From JALEVB01 sp022768265 (GTDB lineage: Bacteria > Bacillota_I > Bacilli_A > Erysipelotrichales > Erysipelotrichaceae), in assembly GCA_034168985.1 (NCBI GenBank), contig JAXFJE010000031.1, positions 43,085 through 107,084 on the forward strand: DNA of 64,000 nt, given 5' to 3'. Below, piece after piece: positions 43,422 through 52,767 of this stretch. The stretch's first letter is position 1. Each line of letters begins with the position of its first letter. The notes below the pieces were generated by a model, which was not told the origin of the DNA, did no database searches, and saw only the letters and a list, made by a program, of their open reading frames with translations. The translations under genes and the position numbers were made by a program.

Positions 43422-44174
43422 ATGGATAAAAGCCGTTATGTTGCAAATCTTAGTTATAAATATCAGGGCGATTGGCAAAAAATCGCTAAGGCCATCAAAG
43501 CGAATGAAGAAGTAAAAGACCATGATATCCAAGAAGCTTATCTAACGATCTTTGATGAAGGATATCCTTTAGCTTTTAGAAAATTACGTTATCCTCCGTG
43601 GGTCATCTTTTATCAAGGTGATCTTAAATTGTTAGATAAACCGAAAGTATCGATCGTTGGTTCACGGATCATCGATGCTTATGCATATGAAATGACCATT
43701 AGTGTTGCTAATTATCTAGCTCAAGATCATGGGTTAGTATCCGGCTTGGCCATGGGTGTAGATGCCTTGGTTCATCAAGTGGGACTAGAAAAAAGTTTTA
43801 CGATTGGTATAATTGGTAGTGGAATGGATCATTGTTATCCAGCTAGCAATGCTTTTCTATATGCAAGGATGCGCCAAAATGGTTTGATCATCAGCGAATA
43901 TCCGCATGATGTCAAAGTAGCTAAGCATCATTTTCCTTGGCGCAATCGATTGATTGCGGCATTGGGGGAGCGTTTATATGTTACGGCAGCTAAGGTCAAA
44001 AGTGGAACCATGCATACGGTAAATGAAGCCTTAGAATTAGGTAAAGAGATTTATTGCGTGCCTTATGCATTAGATAATGAACTAGGGGAAGGATGTAATT
44101 TATTGCTTTTTCAAGGAGCAAATATTATCATTAGGGAAGAACTTGGTGCATTTTTTACTTGCAAGTTTAAATAA
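43422..44174 (+). CDS. dprA: DNA-processing protein DprA (Smf), short form
   Basis: Loads RecA on incoming single-stranded DNA in transformation. The Rossmann-like core is present: VSIVGSR (77-82), SGLAMGVDALVHQ (107-119), IGSGMDHCYPASN and HHFPWRNRLIAALGE, ending with GCNLLLFQGANII. At 250 residues it lacks the N-terminal SAM domain and the C-terminal winged helix of longer DprA proteins. Start ATG 43422 follows GGGGTG. No other competence genes are in the window. Confidence 0.92.
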   Translation: MDKSRYVANLSYKYQGDWQKIAKAIKANEEVKDHDIQEAYLTIFDEGYPLAFRKLRYPPWVIFYQGDLKLLDKPKVSIVGSRIIDAYAYEMTISVANYLAQDHGLVSGLAMGVDALVHQVGLEKSFTIGIIGSGMDHCYPASNAFLYARMRQNGLIISEYPHDVKVAKHHFPWRNRLIAALGERLYVTAAKVKSGTMHTVNEALELGKEIYCVPYALDNELGEGCNLLLFQGANIIIREELGAFFTCKFK

Positions 44175-44212
44175 ATTAAGTTATTGTAATCAACAATGAA
44201 AGGATGATAAAG

Positions 44213-46237
44213 ATGAAGAATTTGGTTATTGTGGAATCACCTTCTAAATCAAAAACAATCGAAAAATATTTAGGAAAAGATTTTACGGTCGTTTCTAGCA
44301 AAGGACATATCCGTGATCTAGCTACTCGGGGCAAAGATGGCCTAGGAATCGACGTTGAAAATAATTTTACTCCAACTTATGTCATTGCCAAGGGTAAAAA
44401 AGATGTGGTCAATGACTTAAAAAAACAGGTTGCTGCTTGCGATAAAGTATATTTAGCAACCGACCCAGACCGCGAAGGAGAAGCTATCAGTTGGCATTTG
44501 GCAAATGAATTAGAACAAGATATCGATGATGTCAATCGAGTTGTGTTCAATGAAATTACCCATGATGCAGTTATCGAAGCTTTTAAACATCCACGCAAGA
44601 TCGATATCAATCTGGTCAAATCTCAAGAAACTAGAAGGATGTTAGATCGTATCATCGGTTTTAAGTTATCTAAGTTATTAAAAAACAAGATCAAAAGCAA
44701 GTCGGCAGGTAGGGTACAATCAGTTGCTTTAAAGCTGATCGTTGAAAAAGAAAAAGAGATCAAAGCTTTTGTTCCCGAAGAATATTGGACCATTGAAGCT
44801 AGTTTTTTAGAAGATGGCAAACAATTCAATGCGGCTTTGACCAAGATAGATGGTAATAAAGCAAAGATTGCTTCCAAAGACGAAGCGGATGAGATCTTAG
44901 CAAGATTAAATGATGCTTTCGTGTTGGATAAGATCAAGACCCAAGTACGAAAAAAAGATCCTAAATTACCATTTATCACTTCGACTTTACAACAAGAAGC
45001 TTCGACTAAATTAGGCTTTAGTGCTAAAAAGACTATGAGCGTTGCTCAAAAGCTGTATGAAGGAATTGAGTTAGCTAATGGTTTGGAAGGTATCATTACA
45101 TATATGCGTACCGATAGTACCCGTTTGTCTAATGTGTTCATCGCAAGTGCTAAAGAACATATCGCTAACACTTATGGAAATGAATATGTTGGTTATTATA
45201 AGGTGAAAAATGATGCTTCTAGCCAAGATGCCCATGAAGCGATTCGTCCATCTAATCTAGCTAATGAACCCGAAAAGATCAAGCAATATCTAAGCAATGA
45301 TGAATATAAGCTGTATAAATTGATCTATGCTAGGGCACTAGCAAGTTTGATGGCTAGTGCTAAGGTCAATACCATTAGTTATAATTTCAGCCAAAATGGT
45401 TGTGAATTGGTGGCTAATGGATCACAATTAGCTTTTGATGGTTATTTAAAGCTATACGCTGATTATGAAACCACTAAAGATGTCTTGTTGCCGCAATTAG
45501 CAGAAAGTCAAAGTTATAAAGCACAAAAGATCACTAGTGATCAACACTTTACAGAACCACCTTTGAGATATTCGGAAGCGCGTTTGATCAAGGAAATGGA
45601 AGAGTTAGGTATCGGACGTCCTTCCACATATTCGACCATCATTGATACCATTCAAGCTCGTGGTTATGTAGAATTGAAAAAAGCAACTGCTAGTGGAAAA
45701 ACAAAGGTTTTTTTCCCAACCGAGCAAGGCGAACTAACCAGTGCTAAGTTAGATGAATTCTTCTCCAGCATCATCAATGTTCAATATACAGCGATGATGG
45801 AAGATGAGCTAGATCAAATTGCTGATGGCAAAGAAGATAACATTGCTGCATTACAAGCATTCTGGGCCAAGTTTGATCCATTAGTGCTTGAAGCTTATGA
45901 AAAAATGGAAAAGATCCAGCCAGAAGAAGTAGGAGAAAAATGCCCTGAATGTGGCAATGAATTAGTATATCGCAATGGTCGCTATGGTCGTTTCATCTCT
46001 TGCAGTACCTTTCCAGCTTGCAAATATACGCGAAAGATCGAAAGTGATAAACCTAAAGCGGTGGCCGAACCAACAGGGAAGATGTGTCCAAAATGTGGCA
46101 GTGAACTGTTAAAACGTAAATCACGCTTTAATACGTTCTTCTTAGGTTGTTCAAGCTATCCTAAATGTCAATATATGGAAACGTTGGATGGCCAAGTAAT
46201 TGAGCCTAAGAAAAAAGCAAAACGAGGTAAAAAATAA
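44213..46237 (+). CDS. topA: DNA topoisomerase I
   Basis: Relaxes negative supercoils. An N-terminal TOPRIM domain (VIVESPSKSKTIEKYLG, ATDPDREGEAISWHL), catalytic Tyr297 in YMRTDSTRLS, ELGIGRPSTYSTI, and two C-terminal zinc fingers (CPECGNE...CKY and CPKCGSE...CQY). Start ATG 44213 gives 674 residues and lies nine bases after AAAGG; the in-frame ATG at 44204 abuts that site. The order dprA-topA-trmFO-xerC is conserved in Bacillota. Confidence 0.97.
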   Translation: MKNLVIVESPSKSKTIEKYLGKDFTVVSSKGHIRDLATRGKDGLGIDVENNFTPTYVIAKGKKDVVNDLKKQVAACDKVYLATDPDREGEAISWHLANELEQDIDDVNRVVFNEITHDAVIEAFKHPRKIDINLVKSQETRRMLDRIIGFKLSKLLKNKIKSKSAGRVQSVALKLIVEKEKEIKAFVPEEYWTIEASFLEDGKQFNAALTKIDGNKAKIASKDEADEILARLNDAFVLDKIKTQVRKKDPKLPFITSTLQQEASTKLGFSAKKTMSVAQKLYEGIELANGLEGIITYMRTDSTRLSNVFIASAKEHIANTYGNEYVGYYKVKNDASSQDAHEAIRPSNLANEPEKIKQYLSNDEYKLYKLIYARALASLMASAKVNTISYNFSQNGCELVANGSQLAFDGYLKLYADYETTKDVLLPQLAESQSYKAQKITSDQHFTEPPLRYSEARLIKEMEELGIGRPSTYSTIIDTIQARGYVELKKATASGKTKVFFPTEQGELTSAKLDEFFSSIINVQYTAMMEDELDQIADGKEDNIAALQAFWAKFDPLVLEAYEKMEKIQPEEVGEKCPECGNELVYRNGRYGRFISCSTFPACKYTRKIESDKPKAVAEPTGKMCPKCGSELLKRKSRFNTFFLGCSSYPKCQYMETLDGQVIEPKKKAKRGKK

Positions 46238-47529
46238 TGTATGATGTTACAGTAGTAGGTGCAGGCTTAGCAGGTTGTGAGGCTAGTTATCAATTAGCTA
46301 AGCGTGGCTATAAGGTACGCTTGATCGAGATGCGTCCTAAAAAAACAAGTGATGCCCATAAGACCGCGTTATTTGCCGAATTGGTATGTTCAAATTCTTT
46401 GCGCAGCGATGCTTTGACCAATGCTGTTGGTTTATTAAAAGCTGAGATGCGTATGTTAGACTCTTTGATCATGCGAGCAGCAGATGCAAACAAGGTACCA
46501 GCAGGCAGTGCTTTAGCCGTTGATCGTGAAAGCTTCGCACAAACGGTTACAAAGCTGATCAAGGAACATCCTAATATCACCATCGAACATGAAGAGCTAA
46601 CGCAAATAATCGATGGTCCGTTGATCATCGCTACAGGTCCCTTAACCAGCGATAGCTTATCTTTAGCCATCAAAGAATATTTAAATGAGGAAGATTTCTA
46701 TTTTTATGATGCAGCAGCACCAATCGTTACCAAAGACTCAATTGACTTTAGCAAAGCTTATTATAAATCGCGTTATGATAAGGGCGAGGCAGATTATATC
46801 AATTGTCCAATGACCAAAGAAGAATTTGATCATTTTTATGATGAGCTTATCCAAGCTAAGGTCCATGAACCTAAAGCTTTTGAAAAAGAAATATATTTTG
46901 AAGGCTGCATGCCGTTTGAAGTTATGGCCAAGCGTGGCCGTCAAACTTTATTGTTTGGACCGATGAAACCAGTTGGCTTAGAACATGATGGTATCAAACC
47001 TTATGCTGTGGTCCAGCTGCGGCAAGATAATGCCATCAAAACATTGTATAATATCGTAGGCTTTCAAACTCATCTAACCTATGGTGAACAAAAAAGGATC
47101 ATTTCTCTTATTCCAGGCCTAGAAAATGCTGAAATCGTACGCTATGGCGTAATGCATCGTAATACATATATCAACTCGCCAAAATGTCTTAAAGAAACGT
47201 ATCAATGTAAATTTAGGGATGATTTATTTTTTGCAGGTCAATTAACGGGGGTAGAGGGCTATATTGAAAGTGCAGGTAGCGGCTTGTTGGCAGGAATCAA
47301 TATGGCGCGTTATCTAAACAAGCAACAGCCGATCATTTTAGAAGATACTTGCATGATGGGAGCGATGGCTCATTATATCACTCATGCTAATCCGCAAAAT
47401 TTCCAACCGATGAATGCAAATTTTGGGATCATGCGATTAGAAGAAAAGGTTAAAAAAGCTTTAAAGAAAGAGGCTTATGCTAAACAGGCCTTGAAGCATA
47501 TCGAAGAAAAGCTATGCAAGAATTGTTAG
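46237..47529 (+). CDS. trmFO: tRNA m5U54 methyltransferase, folate-dependent
   Basis: FAD and methylenetetrahydrofolate-dependent enzyme forming ribothymidine 54 in the T loop. The FAD-binding motif VVGAGLAGCEAS (5-16) opens it, then IEMRPKK, LVCSNSLRSDALTNAVGLLKAEM and LFFAGQLTGVEGYIESAGSGLLAGINMAR. Its 430 residues are typical. It overlaps topA by one base and the recombinase gene by 16. Confidence 0.97.
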   Translation: MYDVTVVGAGLAGCEASYQLAKRGYKVRLIEMRPKKTSDAHKTALFAELVCSNSLRSDALTNAVGLLKAEMRMLDSLIMRAADANKVPAGSALAVDRESFAQTVTKLIKEHPNITIEHEELTQIIDGPLIIATGPLTSDSLSLAIKEYLNEEDFYFYDAAAPIVTKDSIDFSKAYYKSRYDKGEADYINCPMTKEEFDHFYDELIQAKVHEPKAFEKEIYFEGCMPFEVMAKRGRQTLLFGPMKPVGLEHDGIKPYAVVQLRQDNAIKTLYNIVGFQTHLTYGEQKRIISLIPGLENAEIVRYGVMHRNTYINSPKCLKETYQCKFRDDLFFAGQLTGVEGYIESAGSGLLAGINMARYLNKQQPIILEDTCMMGAMAHYITHANPQNFQPMNANFGIMRLEEKVKKALKKEAYAKQALKHIEEKLCKNC

Positions 47530-48428
47530 CATCTTTCATCAATCATATCGAATTAGCTAAAAGCGGCTCCCAAGCAACTAATGAAGCTTATCAGCGGGAT
47601 ATTAGCCGCTTTTTAACCTTTTTAGAAGCAAATGATATTCATGACCTTGATAAAGTTGATAAACAATTGATCTTCCGTTATATCACCCTTTTACGTAGTG
47701 GTAAGATAACTAATGGTAAAATTACAAATACGACCTACAGTCGCAATCTAAGTGCTTTAAGAAGCTTCTTTAAATATCTTCAAAAGATCCAAGCTGTACA
47801 AGATAATCCTTTCAAACAGTTTAAAAATCCTAAGAGCGATAAAAAATTACCCGATTTTTTAACTTACGATGAAATTGAAAGGTTGTTATCGGCCCTTGAT
47901 GAAGACAAGGAGGATGAGCTTAGAGATAAAGCCATCATTTCTTTGTTTTATGCATGTGGATTGCGTTTGAATGAACTAGCAAGCTTAAAGCTTGAGGATA
48001 TTGATTTTGAACAAGCGTTTGTCCTTGTCAATGGTAAAGGTAACAAAGAAAGGATTGTGCCTTTTTATCAAGAATGTGGTTTGATCATGAAGAAATATCT
48101 TACCAACACAAGGGTAAAGTGGTTGAAGGATGAACATCATTATGTGTTCATCAATCGCCAAGGCAAGCCTTTATCAAACCGTTATATCCAGATCATTTGT
48201 GAAAAGGCTGGAATGAAAGCCGGAATCAATAAAAGGATCCATCCGCATATGATCCGCCATTCTTTCGCTACGCATTTACTAGATAATGGTGCAGATCTTA
48301 GGATCGTCCAAGAGCTATTAGGTCATGAAAATCTAAGCACGACCCAGATATATACGCATATTAGCGTTGATAAGCTTAAAAATGTTATTCAAAATGCGCA
48401 TCCCCGTGCGAAAACCTCTTTATTTTAA
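47514..48428 (+). CDS. xerC: Tyrosine recombinase XerC/CodV type
   Basis: Resolves chromosome dimers at dif together with a second Xer. All catalytic residues are present: R151 (CGLRLNELA), K175, H245 and R248 (HPHMIRHS), H271 (GHENLS) and Y280 (IYTHIS). Its 304 residues and a location after trmFO match housekeeping codV of B. subtilis. It is not flanked by att-like repeats or cargo genes, so it is not read as an element integrase. XerC versus XerD cannot be settled from sequence alone. Confidence 0.92.
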   Translation: MQELLASFINHIELAKSGSQATNEAYQRDISRFLTFLEANDIHDLDKVDKQLIFRYITLLRSGKITNGKITNTTYSRNLSALRSFFKYLQKIQAVQDNPFKQFKNPKSDKKLPDFLTYDEIERLLSALDEDKEDELRDKAIISLFYACGLRLNELASLKLEDIDFEQAFVLVNGKGNKERIVPFYQECGLIMKKYLTNTRVKWLKDEHHYVFINRQGKPLSNRYIQIICEKAGMKAGINKRIHPHMIRHSFATHLLDNGADLRIVQELLGHENLSTTQIYTHISVDKLKNVIQNAHPRAKTSLF

Positions 48429-48438
48429 TTAAAATATA

Positions 48439-48447
48439 TGATATATT
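48439..48447 (+). promoter_or_regulatory. rpsB promoter (extended -10)
   Basis: TGATATATT, 118 bases before rpsB; weak -35. It fits the start of the leader below. Confidence 0.5.
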
Positions 48448-48453
48448 AGTTGA

Positions 48454-48564
48454 CGGCAAAATGCCCATTACACACACTTTGGATTCATTGATTCCGTGCT
48501 CAGATTGAGTTATCAATGTTAGAAAAAGTGGAGGAGAACAACGGAAAGGAAGGTAAAATAAATT
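48454..48564 (+). promoter_or_regulatory. Candidate S2 (rpsB) mRNA leader
   Basis: A 110-base untranslated leader. GGCA/TGCC forms a small 5' hairpin. CATTGAT (48486-48492) then pairs with ATCAATG (48512-48518), enclosing CTCA/TGAG, giving a two-step stem-loop. Location directly before rpsB suggests autoregulation by S2, as known for rpsB leaders in Bacillota; family identity is not tested. Confidence 0.55.
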
Positions 48565-49512
48565 ATGACTGTTGTTTCAATGCGTAAATTATTAGAAAAC
48601 GGTGTTCATTTCGGACATCAAACTCGTAGATGGAATCCTAAGATGAAATCTTACATCTACACTGCTAAAAATGGTGTACATATCATCGATTTAGCACAAA
48701 CTCAAGAAGCTATCGAAAAAGCTTATGCTGCTTTAAAAGAAATCACTGAAAATGGTGGTAAAGTATTGTTCATCGGTACTAAAAAACAAGCACAAACAGC
48801 TGTATTAGAAGAAGCTTTACGTTCAGGTTCATTCTACGTTAACCAAAGATGGTTAGGTGGTACTTTAACAAACTTTAGAACAATCCAAAAAAGCATCAAA
48901 AAATTATTAGAAATCGAAGAAATGGAAAACAATGGTACAATCAATGTTTATCCTAAAAAAGAAATCGCTGTTTTAACTAAGAAGAAAGAAAGATTAGAAA
49001 ACTTCTTAGGCGGTATCAAAGAAATGAAAAAATTGCCTGATGCAATCTTCGTAGTTGATCCAACTGAAGAACATAATGCGGTTGCTGAAGCTAGAAAATT
49101 AAATATTCCAGTATTTGCATTGATCGATACTAATGCTGATCCAGATGTAATCGATTACCCAATCCCATCAAATGATGATGCAATCAAAGCAATCAAATTA
49201 ATGACTAGCATCATGGCTGACGCTATCGTTGAAGCTAAAGGCGGTTTATTAACAGTTGCTCATCAAGAAGATGAAAGCGTTGAAGATGTAACAATGAAAG
49301 ATGTTATGATCAACGTTGAAGAAGTTGCTGCTGAAAATGAAAGACGTCGTCGTCAAAAAAATGAAGAAAGACGTGCAAGAGAAAACCAAAGAAGAAATTT
49401 AGGTAACTCTGAAAGACGTTTCATCAAAAAAGATGCAGCTGCTACAGTAGAAGTTGTTGAAGCACAACCAAAAGTTGCTGCTGAAGAAGCTGCTAAGGAG
49501 GAACAAGCATAA
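48565..49512 (+). CDS. rpsB: 30S ribosomal protein S2, long form
   Basis: S2 core with RKLLENGVHFGHQTRRWNPKM, FIGTKKQAQ and DTNADPDVIDYPIPSNDDAIKAI. At 315 residues it is about 70 longer than E. coli S2 (241). The extra part, from about residue 229, is an Arg/Glu-rich probable helix (NERRRRQKNEERRARE) and an Ala/Glu tail. The codon bias matches high expression. It is translationally coupled to tsf. Confidence 0.97.
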   Translation: MTVVSMRKLLENGVHFGHQTRRWNPKMKSYIYTAKNGVHIIDLAQTQEAIEKAYAALKEITENGGKVLFIGTKKQAQTAVLEEALRSGSFYVNQRWLGGTLTNFRTIQKSIKKLLEIEEMENNGTINVYPKKEIAVLTKKKERLENFLGGIKEMKKLPDAIFVVDPTEEHNAVAEARKLNIPVFALIDTNADPDVIDYPIPSNDDAIKAIKLMTSIMADAIVEAKGGLLTVAHQEDESVEDVTMKDVMINVEEVAAENERRRRQKNEERRARENQRRNLGNSERRFIKKDAAATVEVVEAQPKVAAEEAAKEEQA

Positions 49513-50396
49513 TGATTACTGCTGCTTTAGTTAAAGAATTAAGAGAAAAAACTGGTGCTGGGATGATGGACTGCAAAAAAGCCTTAACTGAATGTGAAGG
49601 CGATATTGCTAGAGCTGTTGACTGGCTAAGAGAAAAAGGTATTTCTAAGGCCGCTAAAAAAGCTGATAGAATTGCTGCTGAAGGTTTATCAAGAGTATTG
49701 ATCGAAGGCAACAAAGCTTGCTTGGTAGAAGTTAACTCAGAAACAGACTTCGTTGCTAAAAACGATCAATTCTTAAGCTTATTAGATACAACTGTTAAAG
49801 CTTTGATCAATAGCTCAGCTAAGACAGTTGAAGAAGCTTTAGCTATTGAAGTTGATGGTAAAACTTTAGAAAACTTATTCATCGATGCTACAGCTACGAT
49901 CGGTGAAAAAATTACTTTAAGAAGATTTGAAGTAATTGAAAAAACTGATGATCAAGTATTCGGTTCATATATGCATATGGGCGGAAAAATCTCTGCTGTT
50001 GTAGTACTTAATGGCGGAAATAGCGAAGTTGGTAAAGATATGGCAATGCAAGTTGCTTCTATGAGCCCAACTTACGTATCTCGTGATCACATGCCAGCTG
50101 ATGTTGTTGAACACGAAAGAGGCATCCAAGAAGAAATTCTTAAAAATGATGAATCTTTGAAAAACAAACCAGAAAAAGTATTAAAAGGTATCGTTGAAGG
50201 ACGTGTATCAAAAGCATTGCAAGAAATGTGCTTAGTTGATCAAATCTACTTCAAAAACCAAGATCTAAAATGCGGTCAATATTTAAAAGAAAACAATGCA
50301 GAAGTTGTTTCATTCGTTAAATACGCTGTAGGTGAAGGTTTAGAAAAACGTGAAGAAAACTTCGCTGAAGAAGTAGCTAAACAAATGGCTAAATAA
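49512..50396 (+). CDS. tsf: Elongation factor Ts
   Basis: Nucleotide exchange factor for EF-Tu. The UBA-like N-terminus VKELREKTGAGMMDCKKALTE and the core TDFVAKNDQF loop are present, as is GSYMHMGGKISAVVVL. Its 294 residues are full length. It shares one base with rpsB. Confidence 0.97.
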   Translation: MITAALVKELREKTGAGMMDCKKALTECEGDIARAVDWLREKGISKAAKKADRIAAEGLSRVLIEGNKACLVEVNSETDFVAKNDQFLSLLDTTVKALINSSAKTVEEALAIEVDGKTLENLFIDATATIGEKITLRRFEVIEKTDDQVFGSYMHMGGKISAVVVLNGGNSEVGKDMAMQVASMSPTYVSRDHMPADVVEHERGIQEEILKNDESLKNKPEKVLKGIVEGRVSKALQEMCLVDQIYFKNQDLKCGQYLKENNAEVVSFVKYAVGEGLEKREENFAEEVAKQMAK

Positions 50397-50416
50397 CAGC
50401 ATAAATTCAATACGAT

Positions 50417-50444
50417 AAAAGGCAGTTTTAAAGAACTGCCTTTT
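50417..50444 (+). terminator. Terminator after tsf
   Basis: AAAAGGCAGTT pairs with AACTGCCTTTT. The A/T flanks let it work in both directions. Confidence 0.83.
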
Positions 50445-50459
50445 ACTATGAAAAAGATC

Positions 50460-50484
50460 TTGGCACCTAGATGATAGGTGCCAA
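50460..50484 (-). terminator. Hairpin after the Ppx/GppA-like gene
   Basis: TTGGCACCTA pairs with TAGGTGCCAA around GATGA; on the minus strand it is followed by GATCTTTTTC. Confidence 0.6.
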
Positions 50485-50489
50485 TGATT

Positions 50490-51332
50490 TTATTTATTCA
50501 AGATATGTTCGATCAAATATCCTTCTTTAACGCCATACTCACTCAAGTATAGGTCATCGATAGCGTAGTATTCCATGATGCTGTATAAAATTTGTAGACC
50601 ATACCATAAAGTTTTTTTACGAGCATCGATATATTTGCCGATGATAAAATGTATGGCATCATTGTCATAATGATTAATGATGTTCAATACTTCAAATTTA
50701 GATAGTTTGACACGTGGATCACCCATTTTATCATAAATGATGAAAAGTGATTCGATGGTTCCGCCAGCGCCAACTAAGCTGCCACTAAAACGATGATCGA
50801 TCTTTTTCAATAAATCATTTACATACAACAAAGGTTCTTGAGGATTGATCTTGGACAGGTTGACACAACCTAGCTCGATACTAGTTTTATATTTGATCTG
50901 TTCATTGCAAAATTGAACCATTTCAAACGAGCCGCCACCAATATCGATCATTACTCCTTCCTTTAGATCGACCTTGCTTTTGCAACCTTTAAAAGCAAGG
51001 GTAGCTTCCTCATCTCCGCTTAATAAGATCGTTGGAACTTCCTTGTTAAGTTGCATGATAAAGCTGGTTGGGTCATCTAATTTTCTTCCAAAGGCCGTAA
51101 CAAGAGCGTAAAGGTCATCAACTCCACGATTTTTGGCGATATCTTTAAAGGAAATCAAAGTTTTTAAAGCGATATCGATGCCTTTTTGGCTGATATTACC
51201 TTTGTCGACATAGCTAGCTAATTCTTTTACCGTTACATAATTATCGATAACTTCAAAACCATAATCATCATAAGTGTATAGTCCTAATCTGATGGAATTA
51301 GAACCAATGTCAATAATTCCGCATTTTTTCAT
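50490..51332 (-). CDS. Ppx/GppA-family phosphatase
   Basis: Actin-like ATPase-fold hydrolase that removes phosphate from polyphosphate or pppGpp. The phosphate-1 loop IIDIGSNSIRLGLY opens it, LLSGDEEATLAFKG carries the catalytic Glu, and VMIDIGGGSFEMVQF is the second phosphate loop. At 280 residues it is only the two-domain core, without the C-terminal HD-like domain of E. coli Ppx. Substrate cannot be told. It is transcribed against its neighbours, between tsf and pyrH, and diverges from pyrH. Confidence 0.88.
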   Translation of the reverse strand: MKKCGIIDIGSNSIRLGLYTYDDYGFEVIDNYVTVKELASYVDKGNISQKGIDIALKTLISFKDIAKNRGVDDLYALVTAFGRKLDDPTSFIMQLNKEVPTILLSGDEEATLAFKGCKSKVDLKEGVMIDIGGGSFEMVQFCNEQIKYKTSIELGCVNLSKINPQEPLLYVNDLLKKIDHRFSGSLVGAGGTIESLFIIYDKMGDPRVKLSKFEVLNIINHYDNDAIHFIIGKYIDARKKTLWYGLQILYSIMEYYAIDDLYLSEYGVKEGYLIEHILNK

Positions 51333-51360
51333 AATTACCTCTTCTTTAAATATCTTCTTA

Positions 51361-51369
51361 TGATATAAT
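51361..51369 (+). promoter_or_regulatory. Extended -10 promoter of pyrH
   Basis: TGATATAAT, 25 bases before the start. A minus-strand TATAAT (51373-51368) for the Ppx/GppA-like gene overlaps it. Confidence 0.65.
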
Positions 51370-51394
51370 TATACACGAAGAAATGGAGAATATC

Positions 51395-52105
51395 ATGTAT
51401 AAGAGAGTTTTACTTAAATTAAGTGGTGAAGCATTAGCTTCTAGCGGAAATAATTTTGACCCTCAGATCCTTAAAAACTTAGCAAATGAATTAAAAGAGG
51501 TTCATGAAGAAGGCGTAGAAATTGCTATTGTCGTTGGTGGTGGTAACTTCATTCGTGGCAAGATGGCTGAAAATATCGGAATTGATCGTGCACAAGGTGA
51601 CTATATGGGAATGTTAGCTACTGTTATCAATGCCTTGGCGATTCAAAGTGCTTTAGAAAGTGCAGGGGTGCCTACAAGGGTACAAACTGCTATTGAAATG
51701 CCTAGAGTTGCTGAACCATATATTCTTAGACGTGCCATCAGACATTTAGAAAAAAATCGTATCGTCATTTTCGGTGGCGGAACCGGTAACCCATATTTTT
51801 CAACGGATACTACAGCGGCATTAAGAGCCTCAGAAATCAAGGCTGATGTAATTTTGATGGCCAAAAATGGAGTTGATGGTGTATATTCAGCTGATCCAAA
51901 ACTTGATCCTAATGCTGTTAAGTATGATACTTTGACCTATATGGATGTGATCAAGCAAGGTTTGATGGTCATGGATACCACGGCAACTAGCATGTGCATG
52001 GACAATGATATCGATCTAGTGGTATTTAATATGAATACACCAGGGAATATCTTAAAAGCCGTAAAAGGTGAACAAATTGGAACGATCGTAAAGAAGGAGA
52101 AATAA
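51395..52105 (+). CDS. pyrH: UMP kinase
   Basis: Amino-acid-kinase-fold enzyme converting UMP to UDP, the step after the pyr operon. KRVLLKLSGEAL, VVGGGNFIRGKMAENIGIDRAQGDYMGMLATVINALA and FGGGTGNPYFSTDTTAALRA are signatures. Start ATG 51395 gives 236 residues and follows GGAGAA; the in-frame ATG at 51383 overlaps that site. frr begins two bases after its stop. Confidence 0.97.
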   Translation: MYKRVLLKLSGEALASSGNNFDPQILKNLANELKEVHEEGVEIAIVVGGGNFIRGKMAENIGIDRAQGDYMGMLATVINALAIQSALESAGVPTRVQTAIEMPRVAEPYILRRAIRHLEKNRIVIFGGGTGNPYFSTDTTAALRASEIKADVILMAKNGVDGVYSADPKLDPNAVKYDTLTYMDVIKQGLMVMDTTATSMCMDNDIDLVVFNMNTPGNILKAVKGEQIGTIVKKEK

Positions 52106-52106
52106 G

Positions 52107-52655
52107 ATGACACATATAATTTTAGAAATGCAAAAAGAAAGAATGGATAAGGTTATTGAACATTTTGAAGATAATCTTAAATCAGTTCGTACAGGAATGG
52201 CAAATACCAATATCTTAGATAATGTAGAAGTAGATTACTATGGTTCGCCAACTCCAATCAAGCAAATTGCTGGGATCACGGTACAAGAAGGTCGTACCTT
52301 GGTTATCAAACCATATGATTCAAGTAGTTTGAAAGATATCGAAAAAGCTTGTAATATGGCTGATCTAGGAATGGCTCCTCAAAATGATGGTACTGTCATT
52401 CGTTTGACCGTTCCTGCCTTGACGGGGGAAACGCGTAAAGAAATGTGCAAAAAGGTCGGTAAGATGGCGGAAGAAGCTAAAGTTCAAATTCGTAATATTC
52501 GTCGTGATTCTAATGATGAAGCTAAAAAAGATAAAGAACTAACAGAAGATTTACAAAAGGAAATGTTGGAAAAAATCCAAAAACAAACTGATGAATACAT
52601 CAAAATGATCGATAAGATCGCTGATGCTAAAGAAAAAGAAGTTATGAAAGTATAA
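52107..52655 (+). CDS. frr: Ribosome recycling factor
   Basis: Splits the post-termination ribosome together with EF-G. VRTGMANTNILDNVEVDYYGSPTPIKQIAGI and IRNIRRDSNDEAKK are signatures of the three-helix domain. Its 182 residues are normal. Co-transcribed with pyrH, with a strong terminator after it. Confidence 0.97.
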   Translation: MTHIILEMQKERMDKVIEHFEDNLKSVRTGMANTNILDNVEVDYYGSPTPIKQIAGITVQEGRTLVIKPYDSSSLKDIEKACNMADLGMAPQNDGTVIRLTVPALTGETRKEMCKKVGKMAEEAKVQIRNIRRDSNDEAKKDKELTEDLQKEMLEKIQKQTDEYIKMIDKIADAKEKEVMKV

Positions 52656-52684
52656 GAAACGGTAATTAACCGTTTCTTTTTTAC
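52655..52684 (+). terminator. Terminator after frr
   Basis: AGAAACGGT pairs with ACCGTTTCT, then six T. Confidence 0.9.
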
Positions 52685-52734
52685 ATTTTGGGTAGATTGT
52701 TTAGGATAAAAATTTATGGCTTTTAGCTAATGTA

Positions 52735-52743
52735 TGTTATAAT
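52735..52743 (+). promoter_or_regulatory. Extended -10 promoter of uppS
   Basis: TGTTATAAT. A transcript start near 52750 rules out the in-frame ATG at 52747 and supports ATG 52768. Confidence 0.65.
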
Positions 52744-52767
52744 CGTATGAGAAAAAAGAGGTATATT

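Noticed and set aside
47514..48428. Tyrosine recombinase as the integrase of a mobile element
   Set aside because: It overlaps trmFO, has the standard Xer length and order, and no att repeats or cargo genes are near.
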